Source of the DNA: Brachionus manjavacas | Lineage: Eukaryota > Rotifera > Eurotatoria > Ploima > Brachionidae | Direction of reading: 5' to 3' | DNA length: 64,000 nucleotides | Assembly: GCA_019054805.1 (NCBI GenBank) | Contig: JAHQIY010000029.1 | Coordinates: 62,001-126,000 of the forward strand | Part shown: positions 1 to 12,499 of the stretch, one piece after another | Position numbering within the stretch: the stretch's first letter is position 1 | Layout of the letters: every line of letters starts with the position of its first letter | Notes under the pieces: generated by a model | Told to the model about the DNA's origin: nothing | What the model saw: the letters and a program-made list of their open reading frames with translations, nothing else | Database searches by the model: none | Translations under genes and position numbers: made by a program

Positions 1-35
1 TTTTAACCTGTCACAATCAATTTGCTCAGTTTAAC

Positions 36-194
36 TTGACAAACATTTTTTTACTGTTTCGAGGAATTTGAATGAACTACAGGAATTTGTGATTCTTTTT
101 TTTTAAATTTTGATGAACAGAATACTTTGAACACATAAAACTTTGTGATTTTACAATTTTATCAATTTGTAACAATCACTTTGCTCAGTTTAAC
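36..194 (+). repeat. Example of long (159-bp) satellite monomer with linker L2
   Basis: Runs from one 'ttgac' to the next 159 bases later; this copy has 'ttgacaaac' in place of the usual 'ttgacgaac'. The first part is the common core: T-tract, 'ctgtttcgaggaatttgaa', 'aactacagg', 'gattc', second T-tract, 'gatgaacagaatac'. It is extended by a linker of about 50 bp containing 'ataaaactttgtgatt' and 'caatttgctcag'. The same length recurs at 575-733 and in the 'gaggaggttc' monomer at 887-1045. A length near one nucleosome plus linker is suggestive but no evidence of phasing. Confidence 0.9.
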
Positions 195-535
195 TTGACG
201 AACATTTTTTTACTGTTTCGAGGAATTTGAATGAACTAAAGGAATTTGTGATTCCTTTTTTTTTTAAAATTTTGATGAACAGAATACTTTGAACAGATCT
301 TACTTTACTTCTTGAACATTTTTTTACTGTTTCGAGGAATTTGAACGAAATATTAGAATGTTGTGATTTTTTTTTTTTATATTTTGATGAACAGAATACT
401 ATGAACAGATCTTACTTTACTTGACGAACATTTTTTTTAATGTTTCGAGAAATTTGAATGAACTACAGGAATTTGTGATTCCTTTTTTTTTAATTTTGAT
501 GAACAGAATACTTTGAACAGATCTTAATTTACTTG

Positions 536-574
536 TTGAACATTTTTTTTACTTTTTCGGGTGCACTGTTAAAC
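536..574 (+). repeat. Example of 39-bp short module (s)
   Basis: A 39-bp unit from 'ttgaac' to the next 'ttgacg'. It contains 'actttttcgggtgcac' and ends in 'ttaaac'. It behaves as a truncated monomer inserted between full monomers and recurs in every block. Two main alleles exist: 'cgggtgcac', with an ApaLI site (GTGCAC), and 'cgggtgaccag', without it (about 23.95, 35.30, 37.56 and 49.43 kb; complement at 17.88, 19.97, 30.76, 32.48 and 44.30 kb). It is also the site of several rearrangements. Confidence 0.88.
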
Positions 575-886
575 TTGACGAACATTTTTTTAGTTTTTCG
601 AGGAATTTGAATGAACTACAGGAATTTGTGATTCTTTTTTTTTTAATTTTGATGAACAGAATACTTTGAACACATAAAACTTTGTGATTTTACAATTTTA
701 TCAATTTGTAACAATCAATTTGCTCAGTTTAACTTGACGAACATTTATTTACTGTTTCGAGGAATTTGAATGAACTACAGGAATTTGTGATTCTTTTTTT
801 TTTAATTTTGATGAACAGAATACTTTGAACAGATTTTACTTTACTTGTTGAACAATTTTTTTACTTTTTCGGGTGCACAGTTAAAC

Positions 887-1045
887 TTGACGAACATTTT
901 TTAACTTTTTGTAGGAATTTGAATGAACTTGAGGAGGTTCTGATTCAATTTTTTTTAATTTTGATTAACAGAATACTTTGAACACATCGAACTTTGTGAT
1001 TTAACAATTTTTTTAACCTGTCACAATCAATTTGCTCAGTTTAAC
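887..1045 (+). repeat. Example of 159-bp 'gaggaggttc' monomer with linker L4
   Basis: This divergent monomer (called e) has 'tgtagg' in place of 'cgagg', 'gaggaggttctgattcaa', and 'gattaacag' where others have 'gatgaacag'. Its linker L4 contains 'acatc(a/g)aactttgtg' and 'ttaacctgtcacaatc'. The L4 tag occurs in F1 near 5, 1014, 4427, 5239, 7779, 9007, 10542, 12500 and 13756, so its spacing is irregular. Monomer e always supplies one side of junction A. Confidence 0.88.
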
Positions 1046-2783
1046 TTGACGAACATTTTTTTACTGTTTCGAGGAATTTGAATGAAATACAGGAATTTGT
1101 GATTCTTTTTTTTTAAATTTTGATGAACAGAATACTTTGAACACATAAAACTTTGTGATTTTACAATTTTATCAATTTGTAACAATCAATTTGCTCAGTT
1201 TAACTTGACGAACATTTTTTTACTGTTTCGAGGAATTTGAATGAACTAAAGGAATTTGTGATTCCTTTTTTTTTATAATTTTGATGAACAGAATACTTTG
1301 AACAGATCTTACTTTACTTCTTGAACATTTTTTTACTGTTTCGAGGAATTTGAACGAAATATTAGAATGTTGTGATTTTTTTTTTATATTTTGATGAACA
1401 GAATACTATGAACAGATCTTACTTTACTTGACGAACATTTTTTAATGTTTCGAGAAATTTGAATGAACTACAGGAATTTCTGATTCTTTTTTTTAAAATT
1501 TTGATGAACAGAATACTTTGTACACATAAAACTTTGTGATTTTACAATTTTATCAATTTGTAACAATCAATTTGGTCAGTTAAACTTGACGAACATTTTT
1601 TAACTTTTTTTAGGCATTTGAATGTAATTTCAGGAAGTTGTGATTCTTTTTTTTTTAAATTTTGATTTTATTAATTTGTAACAAACAATTTGCTAGTTTA
1701 ACTTGACGAACATTTTTTTACTGTTTCGAGGAATTTGAACGAAATATTAGAATGTTGTTATTTTATTTTTTTTAAATTTTGATGAACAGAATACTTTGAA
1801 CGGATCTTACATTACTTGACGAACATTTTTTTACTGTTTCGAGAAATTTGAATGAACTACAGGAATTTGTGATTCTTTTTATTTTAATTTTGATGAACAG
1901 AATACTTTGAACAGATCTTACTTTACTTGTTGAACATTTTTTTTACTTTTTCGGGTGCACAGTTAAACTTGACGAACATTTTTTTACTGTTTCGAGGAAA
2001 TTGAATGAATTACAGTAATTTGTGATTCTTTTTTTTTTAAATTTTGATGAACAGAATACTTTGAACAGATCTTACTTTACTTGAGGAACATTTTTTAACT
2101 TTTCGAGAAATTTGAATGACTTACAGGAAGTTGTGATATTCTTTTTTAAATTTTGATGAAAAGAATACTTTGAACAGTTCTTACCTTACTTGACGAACAT
2201 TTTTTAACTTTTCGAGAAATTTGAATGAAATATCAGGAAGTTGTGATTCTATTTTTTTTTAAATTTTGATGAACAGAATACTTTGAAGAGATCTTACTTT
2301 GCAATTTGACAATTTTATTAATCTGTCACAATCAATTTGCTCAGTAAAACTTGACGAACATTTTTTTACTGTTTCGAGGAATTTGAATGAACTACAGGAA
2401 TTTGTGATTCTTTTTTTTTTAATTTTGATGAACAGAATACTTTTGAACAGATTTTACTTTACTTGTTGAACAATTTTTTTACTTTTTCGGGTGCACAGTT
2501 AAACTTGACGAACATTTTTTTTTACTGTCTCGAGAAATTTGAATGAACTACAGGAATTTGTGATTCTTTTTTTTTAAAATTTTGATGAACAGAATACTTT
2601 GTACACATAAAACTTTGTGATTTTACAATTTTATCAATTTGTAACAATCAATTTGGTCAGTTAAACTTGACGAACATTTTTTTAGTTTTTCGAGGAATTT
2701 GAATGAACTACAGGAATTTGTGATTCCTTTTTTTAAATTTTACAATTTTATTAATCTGTAACAATCAATTTGTTCAGTTTTAC

Positions 2784-2900
2784 TTGACGAACATTTTTTA
2801 ACTTTTTTTAGGCATTTGAATGTAATTTCAGGAAGTTGTGATTCTTTTTTTTTTAAATTTTGATTTTATTAATTTGTAACAATCAATTTGCTAGTTTAAC
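2784..2900 (+). repeat. Example of 117-bp 'ttaggcatttg' monomer (f)
   Basis: Variant monomer with 'ttaggcatttgaatgtaa' in place of 'cgaggaatttgaatgaa', followed by a linker that skips the 'gaacagaatactttg' part and goes directly to 'gattttattaatttgtaac'. It marks HOR-II and is present on the appropriate strand in every block from F1 to R3 and in F4. Confidence 0.85.
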
Positions 2901-5900
2901 TTGACGAACATTTTTTTACTGTTTCGAGAAATTTGAATGAACTACAGGAATTTGTGATTCTTTTTTTTTTAAATTTTGATGAACAGAATACTTTGAACAG
3001 ATCTTACTTTGCAATTTGACAATTTTAATTAATTTGTCACAATCAATTTGCTCAGTTTAGCTTGACGAACATTATTTTACTGTTTCGAGGAATTTGAATG
3101 AACTACAGGAATTTGTGATTCTTTTTTTTTTAATTTTGATGAACAGAATACTTTGAACAGATTTTACTTTACTTGTTGAACAATTTTTTTACTTTTTCGG
3201 GTGCACAGTTAAACTTGACGAACATTTTTTTACTGTCTCGAGAAATTTGAATGAACTACAGGAATTTCTGATTCTTTTTTTTAAAATTTTGATGAACAGA
3301 ATACTTTGTACACATAAAACTTTGTGATTTTACAATTTTATCAATTTGTAACAATCAATTTGGTCAGTTAAACTTGACGAACATTTTTTAACTTTTTTAG
3401 GCATTTGAATGTAATTTCAGGAAGTTGTGATTCTTTTTTTTTTAAATTTTGATTTTATTAATTTGTAACAAACAATTTGCCTAGTTTAACTTGACGAACA
3501 TTTTTTTACTGTTTCGAGAAATTTGAATGAACTACAGAATTTGTGATTCTTTTTATTTTAATTTTGATGAACAGAATACTTTGAACAGATCTTACATTAC
3601 TTGACGAACATTTTTTTACTGTTTCGAGGAATTTGAATGAACTACAGGAATATGTGATTCTTTTTTTTAATTTTGATGAACAGAATACTTTGAACAGATT
3701 TTACTTTACTTGTTGAACAATTTTTTTACTTTTTCGGGTGCACAGTTAAACTTGACGAACATTTTTTTACTGTTTTCGAGGAATTTGAATGAACTACAGG
3801 AATTTGTGATTCTTTTTTTTAAAATTTTGATGAACAGAATACTTTGAACACATAAAACTTTGTGATTTTACAATTTTATCAATTTGTAACAATCAATTTG
3901 CTCAGTTTAACTTGACGAACATTTTTTAACTTTTTTAGGCATTTGAATGTAATTTCAGGAAGTTGTGATTCTTTTTTTTAAATTTTGATTTTATTAATTT
4001 GTAACAAACAATTTGCTAGTTTAACTTGACGAACATTTTTTTACTGTTTCGAGGAATTTGAATGAACTACAGGAATTTGTGATTCTTTTTTTTTTAATTT
4101 TGATGAACAGAATACTTTGAACAGATCTTACATTACTTGACGAACATTTTTTTACTGTTTCGAGAAATTTGAATGAATTACAGTAATTTGTGATTCTTTT
4201 TTTTTTTAAATTTTGATGAACAGAATACTTTGAACAGATCTTACTTTGCAATTTGACAATTTTAATTAATTTGTCACAATCAATTTGCTCAGTTTAACTT
4301 GACGAACAGTTTTTAACAATTTGTAGGAATTTGAATGAACTTCAGGAGGTTCTGATTCAATTTTTTTTAATTTTGATTAACAGAATACTTTGAACACATC
4401 AAACTTTGTGATTTAACAATTTTTTAACCTGTCACAATCAATTTGCTCAGTTTAACTTGACGAACATTTTTTTACTGTTTCGAGGAATTTGAAAGAACTA
4501 CAGGAATTTGTGAATCTTTTTTTAAATTTTGATGAACAGAATACTTTGAACACTTAAAACTTTGAGATTATACAATTTTATCAATTTGTAACAATCAATT
4601 TGCTCAGTTTAACTTGACGAACATTTTTTTACCGTTTCGAGGAATTTGAATGAACTAAAGGAATTTGTGATTCCTTTTTTTTTTTAAAATTTTGATGAAC
4701 AGAATACTTTGAACAGATCTTACTTTACTTGTTGAACATTTTTTTACTGTTTCGAGGAATTTGAACGAAATATTAGAATGTTGTGATTTTTTTTTTATAT
4801 TTTGATGAACAGAATACTTTGAACAGATCTTACTTTACTTGACGAACATTTTTTTAACTTTTCGAGAATTTTGAATGACTTACAGGAAGTTGTGATATTC
4901 TTTTTTAAATTTTGATGAAAAGAATACTTTGAACAGTTCTTATCTTACTTGACGAACATTTTTTAACTTTTCGAGAAATTTGAATGAAATATCAGGAAGT
5001 TGTGATTCTTTTTTTTTTTAAATTTTGATGAACAGAATACTTTGAACAGATCTTACTTTGCAATTTGACAATTTAATTAATTTGTCACAATCAATTTGCT
5101 CAGTTTAACTTGACGAACAGTTTTTAACATTTTGTAGGAATTTGAATGAACTTCAGGAGGTTCTGATTCAATTTTTTTTAATTTTGATTAACAGAATACT
5201 TTGAACACAACAAACTTTGTGATTTAACAATTTTTTTAACCTGTCACAATCAATTTGCTCAGTTTAACTTGACGAACATTTTTTTACTGTTTCGAGGAAT
5301 TTGAATGAATTACAGTAATTTGTGATTCTTTTTTTTTTAAATTTTGATGAACAGAATACTTTGAACACATAAAACTTTGTGATTTTACAATTTTATTAAT
5401 TTCTAACAATCAATTTGCTCAGTTTAACTTGACGAACATTTTTTTACTTTTTCGAGGAATTTGAATGAAATTTCAGGAAGTTGTGATTCTTTTTTATTTA
5501 AAAAATTGATGAACAGAATACTTTTGAACAGATCTAACATTACTTGACGTACATTTTTCAACTCTTTCGAGGAATTTAAATGAAATTTCAGGAAGTTGTG
5601 ATTCTTTTTTTTTTAAATTTTGATGAAAAGAATACTTTGAACAGATCTTTCTTTACTTGACGAACATTTTTTTACTGTTTCGAGAAATTTGAATGAACTA
5701 CAGGAATTTGTGATTCTTTTTTTTAATTTTGATGAACAGAATACTTTGAACAGATCTTACTTTACTTGTTGAACAATTTTTTTACTTTTTCGGGTGCACA
5801 GTTAAACTTGACGAACATTTTTTTAGTGTTTCGAGGAATTTGAATGAACTACAGGAATTTGTGATTCCTTTTTTTTTAATTTTGATGAACAGAATACTTT

Positions 5901-6030
5901 GAACAGATCTTACTTTACTTGACGAACATTTTTTTACTGTTTCGAGAAATTTGAATGAACTACAGGAATTTGTGATATTCTTTTTTAAATTTTGATGAAC
6001 AGAATACTTTGAACAGATCTTACTTTACTT

Positions 6031-6110
6031 GTTGAACAATTTTTTAATCTTTTCAATTTGCACAGTTTTAAACTTGACGAAAATTTATTAGATTTTATTA
6101 CTGTTTCGAG
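6031..6110 (+). repeat. Hybrid short module / linker, copy 1
   Basis: The short module normally reads 'ctttttcgggtgcacag'. Here it reads 'cttttcaatttgcacag', mixing it with the 'caatttgctcag' part of the long linkers, and the next monomer starts 'gacgaaaatttatta' in place of 'gacgaacattttttt'. Two further hybrids lie at 6573-6640 ('aatctgtcac' joined to 'ctctgacg') and 7603-7650 ('caatttgctgcactg'). They suggest recombination between short module and linker. Confidence 0.75.
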
Positions 6111-7778
6111 GAATTTGGAATGAACTAACAGGAAGTTGTGATTTTTTTTTTAAATTTTGATGAACAGAATACTTTGAACACATAAAACTTTGTGATTTTT
6201 ACAATTTTATTAATTTCTAACAATCAATTTGCTCAGTTTAACTTGACGAACATTTTTTTACTGTTTCGAGGAATTTGAATGAACTACAGGAATTTGTGAT
6301 TCTTTTTTTTTAATTTTGATGAACAGAATACTTTGAACAGATCTTACTTTACTTGTTGAACATTTTTTTACTGTTTCGAGGAATTTGAACGAAATATTAG
6401 AATGTTGTGATATTCTTTTTTAAATTTTGATGAACAGAATACTTTGAACAGTTCTTACCTTACTTGACGAACATTTTTTAACTTTTCGAGAAATTTGAAT
6501 GAACTACAGGAATTTGTGATATTCTTTTTTTAATTTTGATGAACAGAATACTTTGAACAGATCTTACTTTACTTGTTGAACAATTTTTTTAATCTGTCAC
6601 AATCAATTTGCTCTGACGAAAATTTATTACATTTTTTTACTGTTTCGAGGAATTTAAATGAACTAACAGGAAGTTGTGATTTTTTTTTTTAAATTTTGAT
6701 GAACAGAATACTTTGAACACATAAAACTTTGTGATTTTACAATTTTATCAATTTGTAACAATCACTTTGCTCAGTTTAACTTGACGAACATTTTTTTACT
6801 GTTTCGAGGAATTTGAATGAACTACAGGAATTTGTGATTCCTTTTTTTTAAAAATTTTGATGAACAGAATACTTTGAACAGATCTTACTTTACTTGTTGA
6901 ACATTTTTTTACTGTTTCGAGGAATTTGAACGAAATATTAGAATGTTGTGATTTTTGTTTTATATTTTGATGAACAGAATACTTTGAACAGATCTTACTT
7001 TACTTGACGAACATTTTTTAACTTTTCGAGAAATTTGAATGACTTACAGGAAGTTGTGATATTCTTTTTTAAATTTTGATGAAAAGAATACTTTGAACAG
7101 TTCTTACCTTACTTGACGAACATTTTTAACTTTTTGAGGAATTTGAATGACTTACAGGAAGTTGTGATATTTTTTTTTAAATTTTGATGAACAGAATACT
7201 TTGAACACATAAAACTTTGCAATTTTACAATTTTATTAATTTGTCACAATCAATTTGCTCAGTTTAACTTGACGAACATTTTTTTACTGTTTCGAGGAAT
7301 TTAAATGAACTAACAGGAATTTGTGAACTTTTTTTTTTTTAATTTTGATGAACAGAATACTTTGAACAGATCTTACTTTACTTGTTGAACATTTTTTTAC
7401 TGTTTCGAGGAATATGAATGAATTACAGTAATTTGTGATTCTTTTTTTTTTAAATTTTGATGAACAGAATACTATAAACAGATCTTACTTTACTTGACGA
7501 ACATTTTTTTAATGTTTCGAGAAATTTGAATGAACTACAGGAATTTGTGATTCCTTTTTTTTAATTTTGATGAACAGAATACTTTGAACAGATCTTAATT
7601 TACTTGTTGAACATTTTTTACTTTTCAATTTGCTGCACTGTTAAACTTGACGAACATTTTTTAACTTTTTGTAGGAATTTGAATGAACTTGAGGAGGTTC
7701 TGATTCAATTTTTTTTTAATTTTGATTAACAGAATACTTTGAACACATCAAACTTTGTGATTTAACAATTTTTTTAAC

Positions 7779-10270
7779 CTGTCACAATCAATTTGCTCAG
7801 TTTAACTTGACGAACATTTTTTTACTGTTTCGAGGAATTTGAATGAACTACAGGAATTTGTGATTCTTTTTTTTTTAAATTTTGATGAACAGAATACTTT
7901 GAACACATAAAACTTTGTGATTTTACAATTTTATCAATTTGTAACAATCACTTTGCTCAGTTTAACTTGACGAACATTTTTTTACTGTTTCGAGGAATTT
8001 GAATGAACTAAAGGAATTTGTGATTCCTTTTTTTTTTTTAAAATTTTGATGAACAGAATACTTTGAACAGATCTTACTTTACTTGTTGAACATTTTTTTA
8101 CTGTTTCGAGGAATTTGAACGAAATATTAGAATGTTGTGATTTTTTTTTTTTTATATTTTGATGAACAGAATACTATAAACAGATCTTACTTTACTTGAC
8201 GAACATTTTTTTAATGTTTCGAGAAATTTGAATGAACTACAGGAATTTGTGATTCCTTTTTTTTTAATTTTGATGAACAGAATACTTTGAACAGATCTTA
8301 ATTTACTTGTTGAACATTTTTTTACTTTTTCGGGTGCACTGTTAAACTTGACGAACATTTTTTTAGTTTTTCGAGGAATTTGAATGAACTACAGGAATTT
8401 GTGATTCTTTTTTTAAAATTTTGATGAACAGAATACTTTGAACACATAAAACTTTGTGATTTTACAATTTTATCAATTTGTAACAATCACTTTGCTCAGT
8501 TTAACTTGACGAACATTTTTTTACTGTTTCGAGGAATTTGAATGAACTAAAGGAATTTGTGAATCCTTTTTTTTTTTTAAATTTCGATGAACAGAATACT
8601 TTGAACAGATCTTACTTTACTTGTTGAACATTTTTTTACTGTTTCGAGGAATTTGAACGAAATATTAGAATGTTGTGATTTTTTTTTTATATTTTGATGA
8701 ACAGAATACTATAAACAGATCTTACTTTACTTGACGAACATTTTTTTAATGTTTCGAGAAATTTGAATGAACTACAGGAATTTGTGATTCCTTTTTTTAA
8801 TTTTGATGAACAGAATACTTTGAACAGATCTTAATTTACTTGTTGAACATTTTTTACTTTTTCGGGTGCACTGTTAAACTTGACGAACATTTTTTTAGTT
8901 TTTGTAGGAATTTGAATGAACTACAGGAATTTGTGATTCTTTTTTTTTTAATTTTGATGAACAGAATACTTTGAACACATCAAACTTTGTGATTTAACAA
9001 TTTTTTTAACCTGTCACAATCAATTTGCTCAGTTTAACTTGACGAACATTTTTTTACTGTTTCGAGGAATTTGAATGAAATACAGGAATTTGTGATTCTT
9101 TTTTTTTTAAATTTTGATGAACAGAATACTTTGAACACATAAAACTTTGTGATTTTACAATTTTATCAATTTGTAACAATCAATTTGCTCAGTTTAACTT
9201 GACGAACATTTTTTTACTGTTTCGAGGAATTTGAATGAACTAAAGGAATTTGTGATTCCTTTTTTTTTAAAATTTTGATGAACAGAATACTTTGAACAGA
9301 TCTTACTTTTCTTCTTGAACATTTTATTACTGTTTCGAGGAATTTGAACGAAATATTAGAATGTTGTGATTTTTTTTTATATTTTGATGAACAGAATACT
9401 ATGAACAGATCTTACTTTACTTGACGAACATTTTTTTAATGTTTCGAGGAAATTTGAATGAACTACAGGAATTTGTGATTCCTTTTTAATTTTGATGAAC
9501 AGAATACTTTGAACAGATCTTAATTTACTTGTTGAACATTTTTTTACTTTTTCGGGTGCACTGTTAAACTTGACGTAAATTTTTTTAGTTTTTCGAGGAA
9601 TTTGAATGAACTACAGGAATTTGTGATTCTTTTTTTTTTTAATTTTGACAGACTGAATACTTTGAACACATAAAACTTTGTGATTTTACAATTTTATCAA
9701 TTAGTAAAAATCAATTTGCTCAGTTTAACTTGACGAACATTATTTTACTGTTTCGAGGAATATGAATGAAATAAAGGAATTTGTGATTCCTTTTTTTTAA
9801 ATTTTGATGAACAGAATACTTTGAACAGATCTTACTTTACTTGTTGAACATTTTTTTACTGTTTCGAGGAATTTGAACGAAATATTAGAATGTTGTGATT
9901 TTATTTTTTTAAATTTTGATGAACAGAATACTTTGAACGGATCTTACATTACTTGACGAACATTTTTTTACTGTTTCGAGAAATTTGAATGAACTACAGG
10001 AATTTGTGATTCTTTTTATTTTAATTTTGATGAACAGAATACTTTGAACAGATCTTACTTTACTTGTTGAACATTTTTTTTACTTTTTCGGGTGCACTGT
10101 TAAACTTGACGAACATTTTTTTAGTTTTTCGAGGAATTTGAATGAACTACAGGAATTTGTGATTCTTTTTTTAATTTTGATGAACAGAATACTTTGAACA
10201 CATAAAACTTTGTGATTTTACAATTTTATCAATTTGTAACAATCAATTTGCTCAGTTTAACTTGACGAAC
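7779..10270 (+). repeat. Long duplicated HOR-I segment, copy 1
   Basis: About 2.5 kb whose monomer order and private variants recur at 12500-15030. Shared markers: 'caatcactttgctca', 'gaacattttatt' (9313 and 14066), 'gacgtaaat' (9573 and 14329), 'gaacggatc' (9936 and 14694). The offset grows from 4721 to 4758 bp, so the copies differ mainly by small insertions, most of them in copy 2. Confidence 0.8.
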
Positions 10271-10947
10271 ATTTTTTTACTGTTTCGAGGAATTTGAATG
10301 AACTACAGGAATTTGTGATTCTTTTTTTTTTAATTTTGATGAACAGAATACTTTGAACAGATTTTACTTTACTTGTTGAACAATTTTTTTACTTTTTCGG
10401 GTGCACAGTTAAACTTGACGAACATTTTTTAACTTTTTGTAGGAATTTGAATGAACTTGAGGAGGTTCTGATTCAATTTTTTTTAATTTTGATTAACAGA
10501 ATACTTTGAACACATCAAACTTTGTGATTTAACAATTTTTTTAACCTGTCACAATCAATTTGCTCAGTTTAACTTGACGAACATTTTTTTACTGTTTCGA
10601 GGAATTTGAATGAACTAAAGGAATTTGTGATTCCTTTTTTTTTTTAAAATTTTGATGAACAGAATACTTTGAACAGATCTTACTTTACTTCTTGAACATT
10701 TTATTACTGTTTCGAGGAATTTGAACGAAATATTAGAATGTTGAGATTTTTTTTTATATTTTGATGAACAGAATACTATGAACAGATCTTACTTTACTTG
10801 ACGAACATTTTTTTAATGTTTCGAGAAATTTGAATGAACTACAGGAATTTGTGATTCCTTTTTTTTAATTTTGATGAACAGAATACTTTGAACAGATCTT
10901 AATTTACTTGTTGAACATTTTTTTTACTTTTTCGGGTGCACTGTTAA
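9573..10947 (+). repeat. HOR-I period, about 1.38 kb
   Basis: Marker 'gacgtaaattttt' recurs 1375 bp apart (9573, 10948), as does 'gaacggatc' (9936, 11317; 1381 bp). On the other strand in R4 the same marker pair is 1386 bp apart (about 59271, 60657). This gives a HOR-I period of about 1.38 kb, which other copies do not keep strictly. Confidence 0.75.
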
Positions 10948-12499
10948 ACTTGACGTAAATTTTTTTAGTTTTTCGAGGAATTTGAATGAACTACAGGAAT
11001 TTGTGATTCTTTTTTTTAATTTTGACGAACTGAATACTTTGAACACATAAAACTTTGTGATTTTACAATTTTATCAATTTGTAAAAATCAATTTGCTCAG
11101 TTTAACTTGACGAACATTTTTTTACTGTTTCGAGGAATTTGAATGAACTAAAGGAATTTGTGATTCCTTTTTTTTTTAAATTTTGATGAACAGAATACTT
11201 TGAACAGATCTTACTTTACTTGTTGAACATTTTTTTACTGTTTCGAGGAATTTGAACGAAATATTAGAATGTTGTGATTTTATTTTTTTTAAATTTTGAT
11301 GAACAGAATACTTTGAACGGATCTTACATTACTTGACGAACATTTTTTTACTGTTTCGAGAAATTTGAATGAACTACAGGAATTTGTGATTCTTTTTATT
11401 TTAATTTTGATGAACAGAATACTTTGAACAGATCTTACTTTACTTGTTGAACATTTTTTTACTTTTTCGGGTGCACTGTTAAACTTGACGAACATTTTTT
11501 TAGTTTTTCGAGGAATTTGAATGAACTACAGGAATTTGTGATTCTTTTTTTTTTAATTTTGATGAACAGAATACTTTGAACACATAAAACTTTGTGATTT
11601 TACAATTTTATCAATTTGTAACAATCAATTTGCTCAGTTTAACTTGACGAACATTTTTTTACTGTTTCGAGGAATTTGAATGAACTACAGGAATTTGTGA
11701 TTCCTTTTTTTTAATTTTGATGAACAGAATACTTTGAACAGATCTTAATTTACTTGTTGAACATTTTTTTTACTTTTTCGGGTGCACAGTTAAACTTGAC
11801 GAACATTTTTTAACTTTTTGTAGGAATTTGAATGAACTTGAGGAGGTTCTGATTCAATTTTTTTTAATTTTGATTAACAGAATACTTTGAACACATAAAA
11901 CTTTGTGATTTTACAATTTTATTAATTTGTAACAAACAATTTGCTAGTTTAACTTGACGAACATTTTTTTACTGTTTCGAGGAATTTGAATGAACTACAG
12001 GAATTTGTGATTCTTTTTATTTTAATTTTGATGAACAGAATACTTTGAACAGATCTTACTTTACTTGTTGAACATTTTTTTTACTTTTTCGGGTGCACAG
12101 TTAAACTTGACGAACATTTTTTTACTGTTTCGAGGAATATGAATGAATTACAGTAATTTGTGATTCTTTTTTAAATTTTGATAAACAGAATACTTTGAAC
12201 AGATCTTACTTTACTTGACGAACATTTTTTAACTTTTCGAGAAATTTGAATGACTTACAGGAAGTTGTGATATTCTTTTTAAATTTTGATGAAAAGAATA
12301 CTTTGAACAGTTCTTACTTTGCAATTTGACAATTTAATTAATTTGTCACAATCAATTTGCTCAGTTTAACTTGACGAACATTTTTTAACTTTTTGTAGGA
12401 ATTTGAATGAACTTGAGGAGGTTCTGATTCAATTTTTTTTAATTTTGATTAACAGAATACTTTGAACACATCAAACTTTGTGATTTAACAATTTTTTTA

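Noticed and set aside
36..64. Bacterial-type promoter (a 'ttgac' -35-like element repeated in every monomer)
   Set aside because: It occurs in nearly every unit with no consistent -10 element and no gene downstream. The window is not bacterial in character.
551..566. CENP-B box in the short module or in 'tttcgaggaatttgaa'
   Set aside because: The core pattern needs TTCG, then A, then CGGG at fixed spacing. The common monomer has TTCG without CGGG, and the short module has CGGG without the upstream TTCG and A.
4021..4251. Open frame of 76 codons on the complement (similar ones at 8152-8358, 11289-11495, 30070-30255, 30608-30796, 35271-35471 and 43208-43438)
   Set aside because: The predicted peptides are the monomer translated twice (for example recurring RSVQSILFIKI and KKCSSS). 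A 111-bp monomer is 37 codons, so frames persist by chance until a T-tract length change shifts them. The same peptide appears in opposite blocks only because the DNA is inverted. No start context, codon bias or domain supports a gene.
8150..8160. Exact 11-base match to the budding-yeast origin consensus ('ttttatatttt') in each 'gaacgaaatattag' monomer
   Set aside because: Such matches are expected often in sequence this AT-rich, the consensus is meaningful only in Saccharomyces and relatives, and nothing else suggests yeast.
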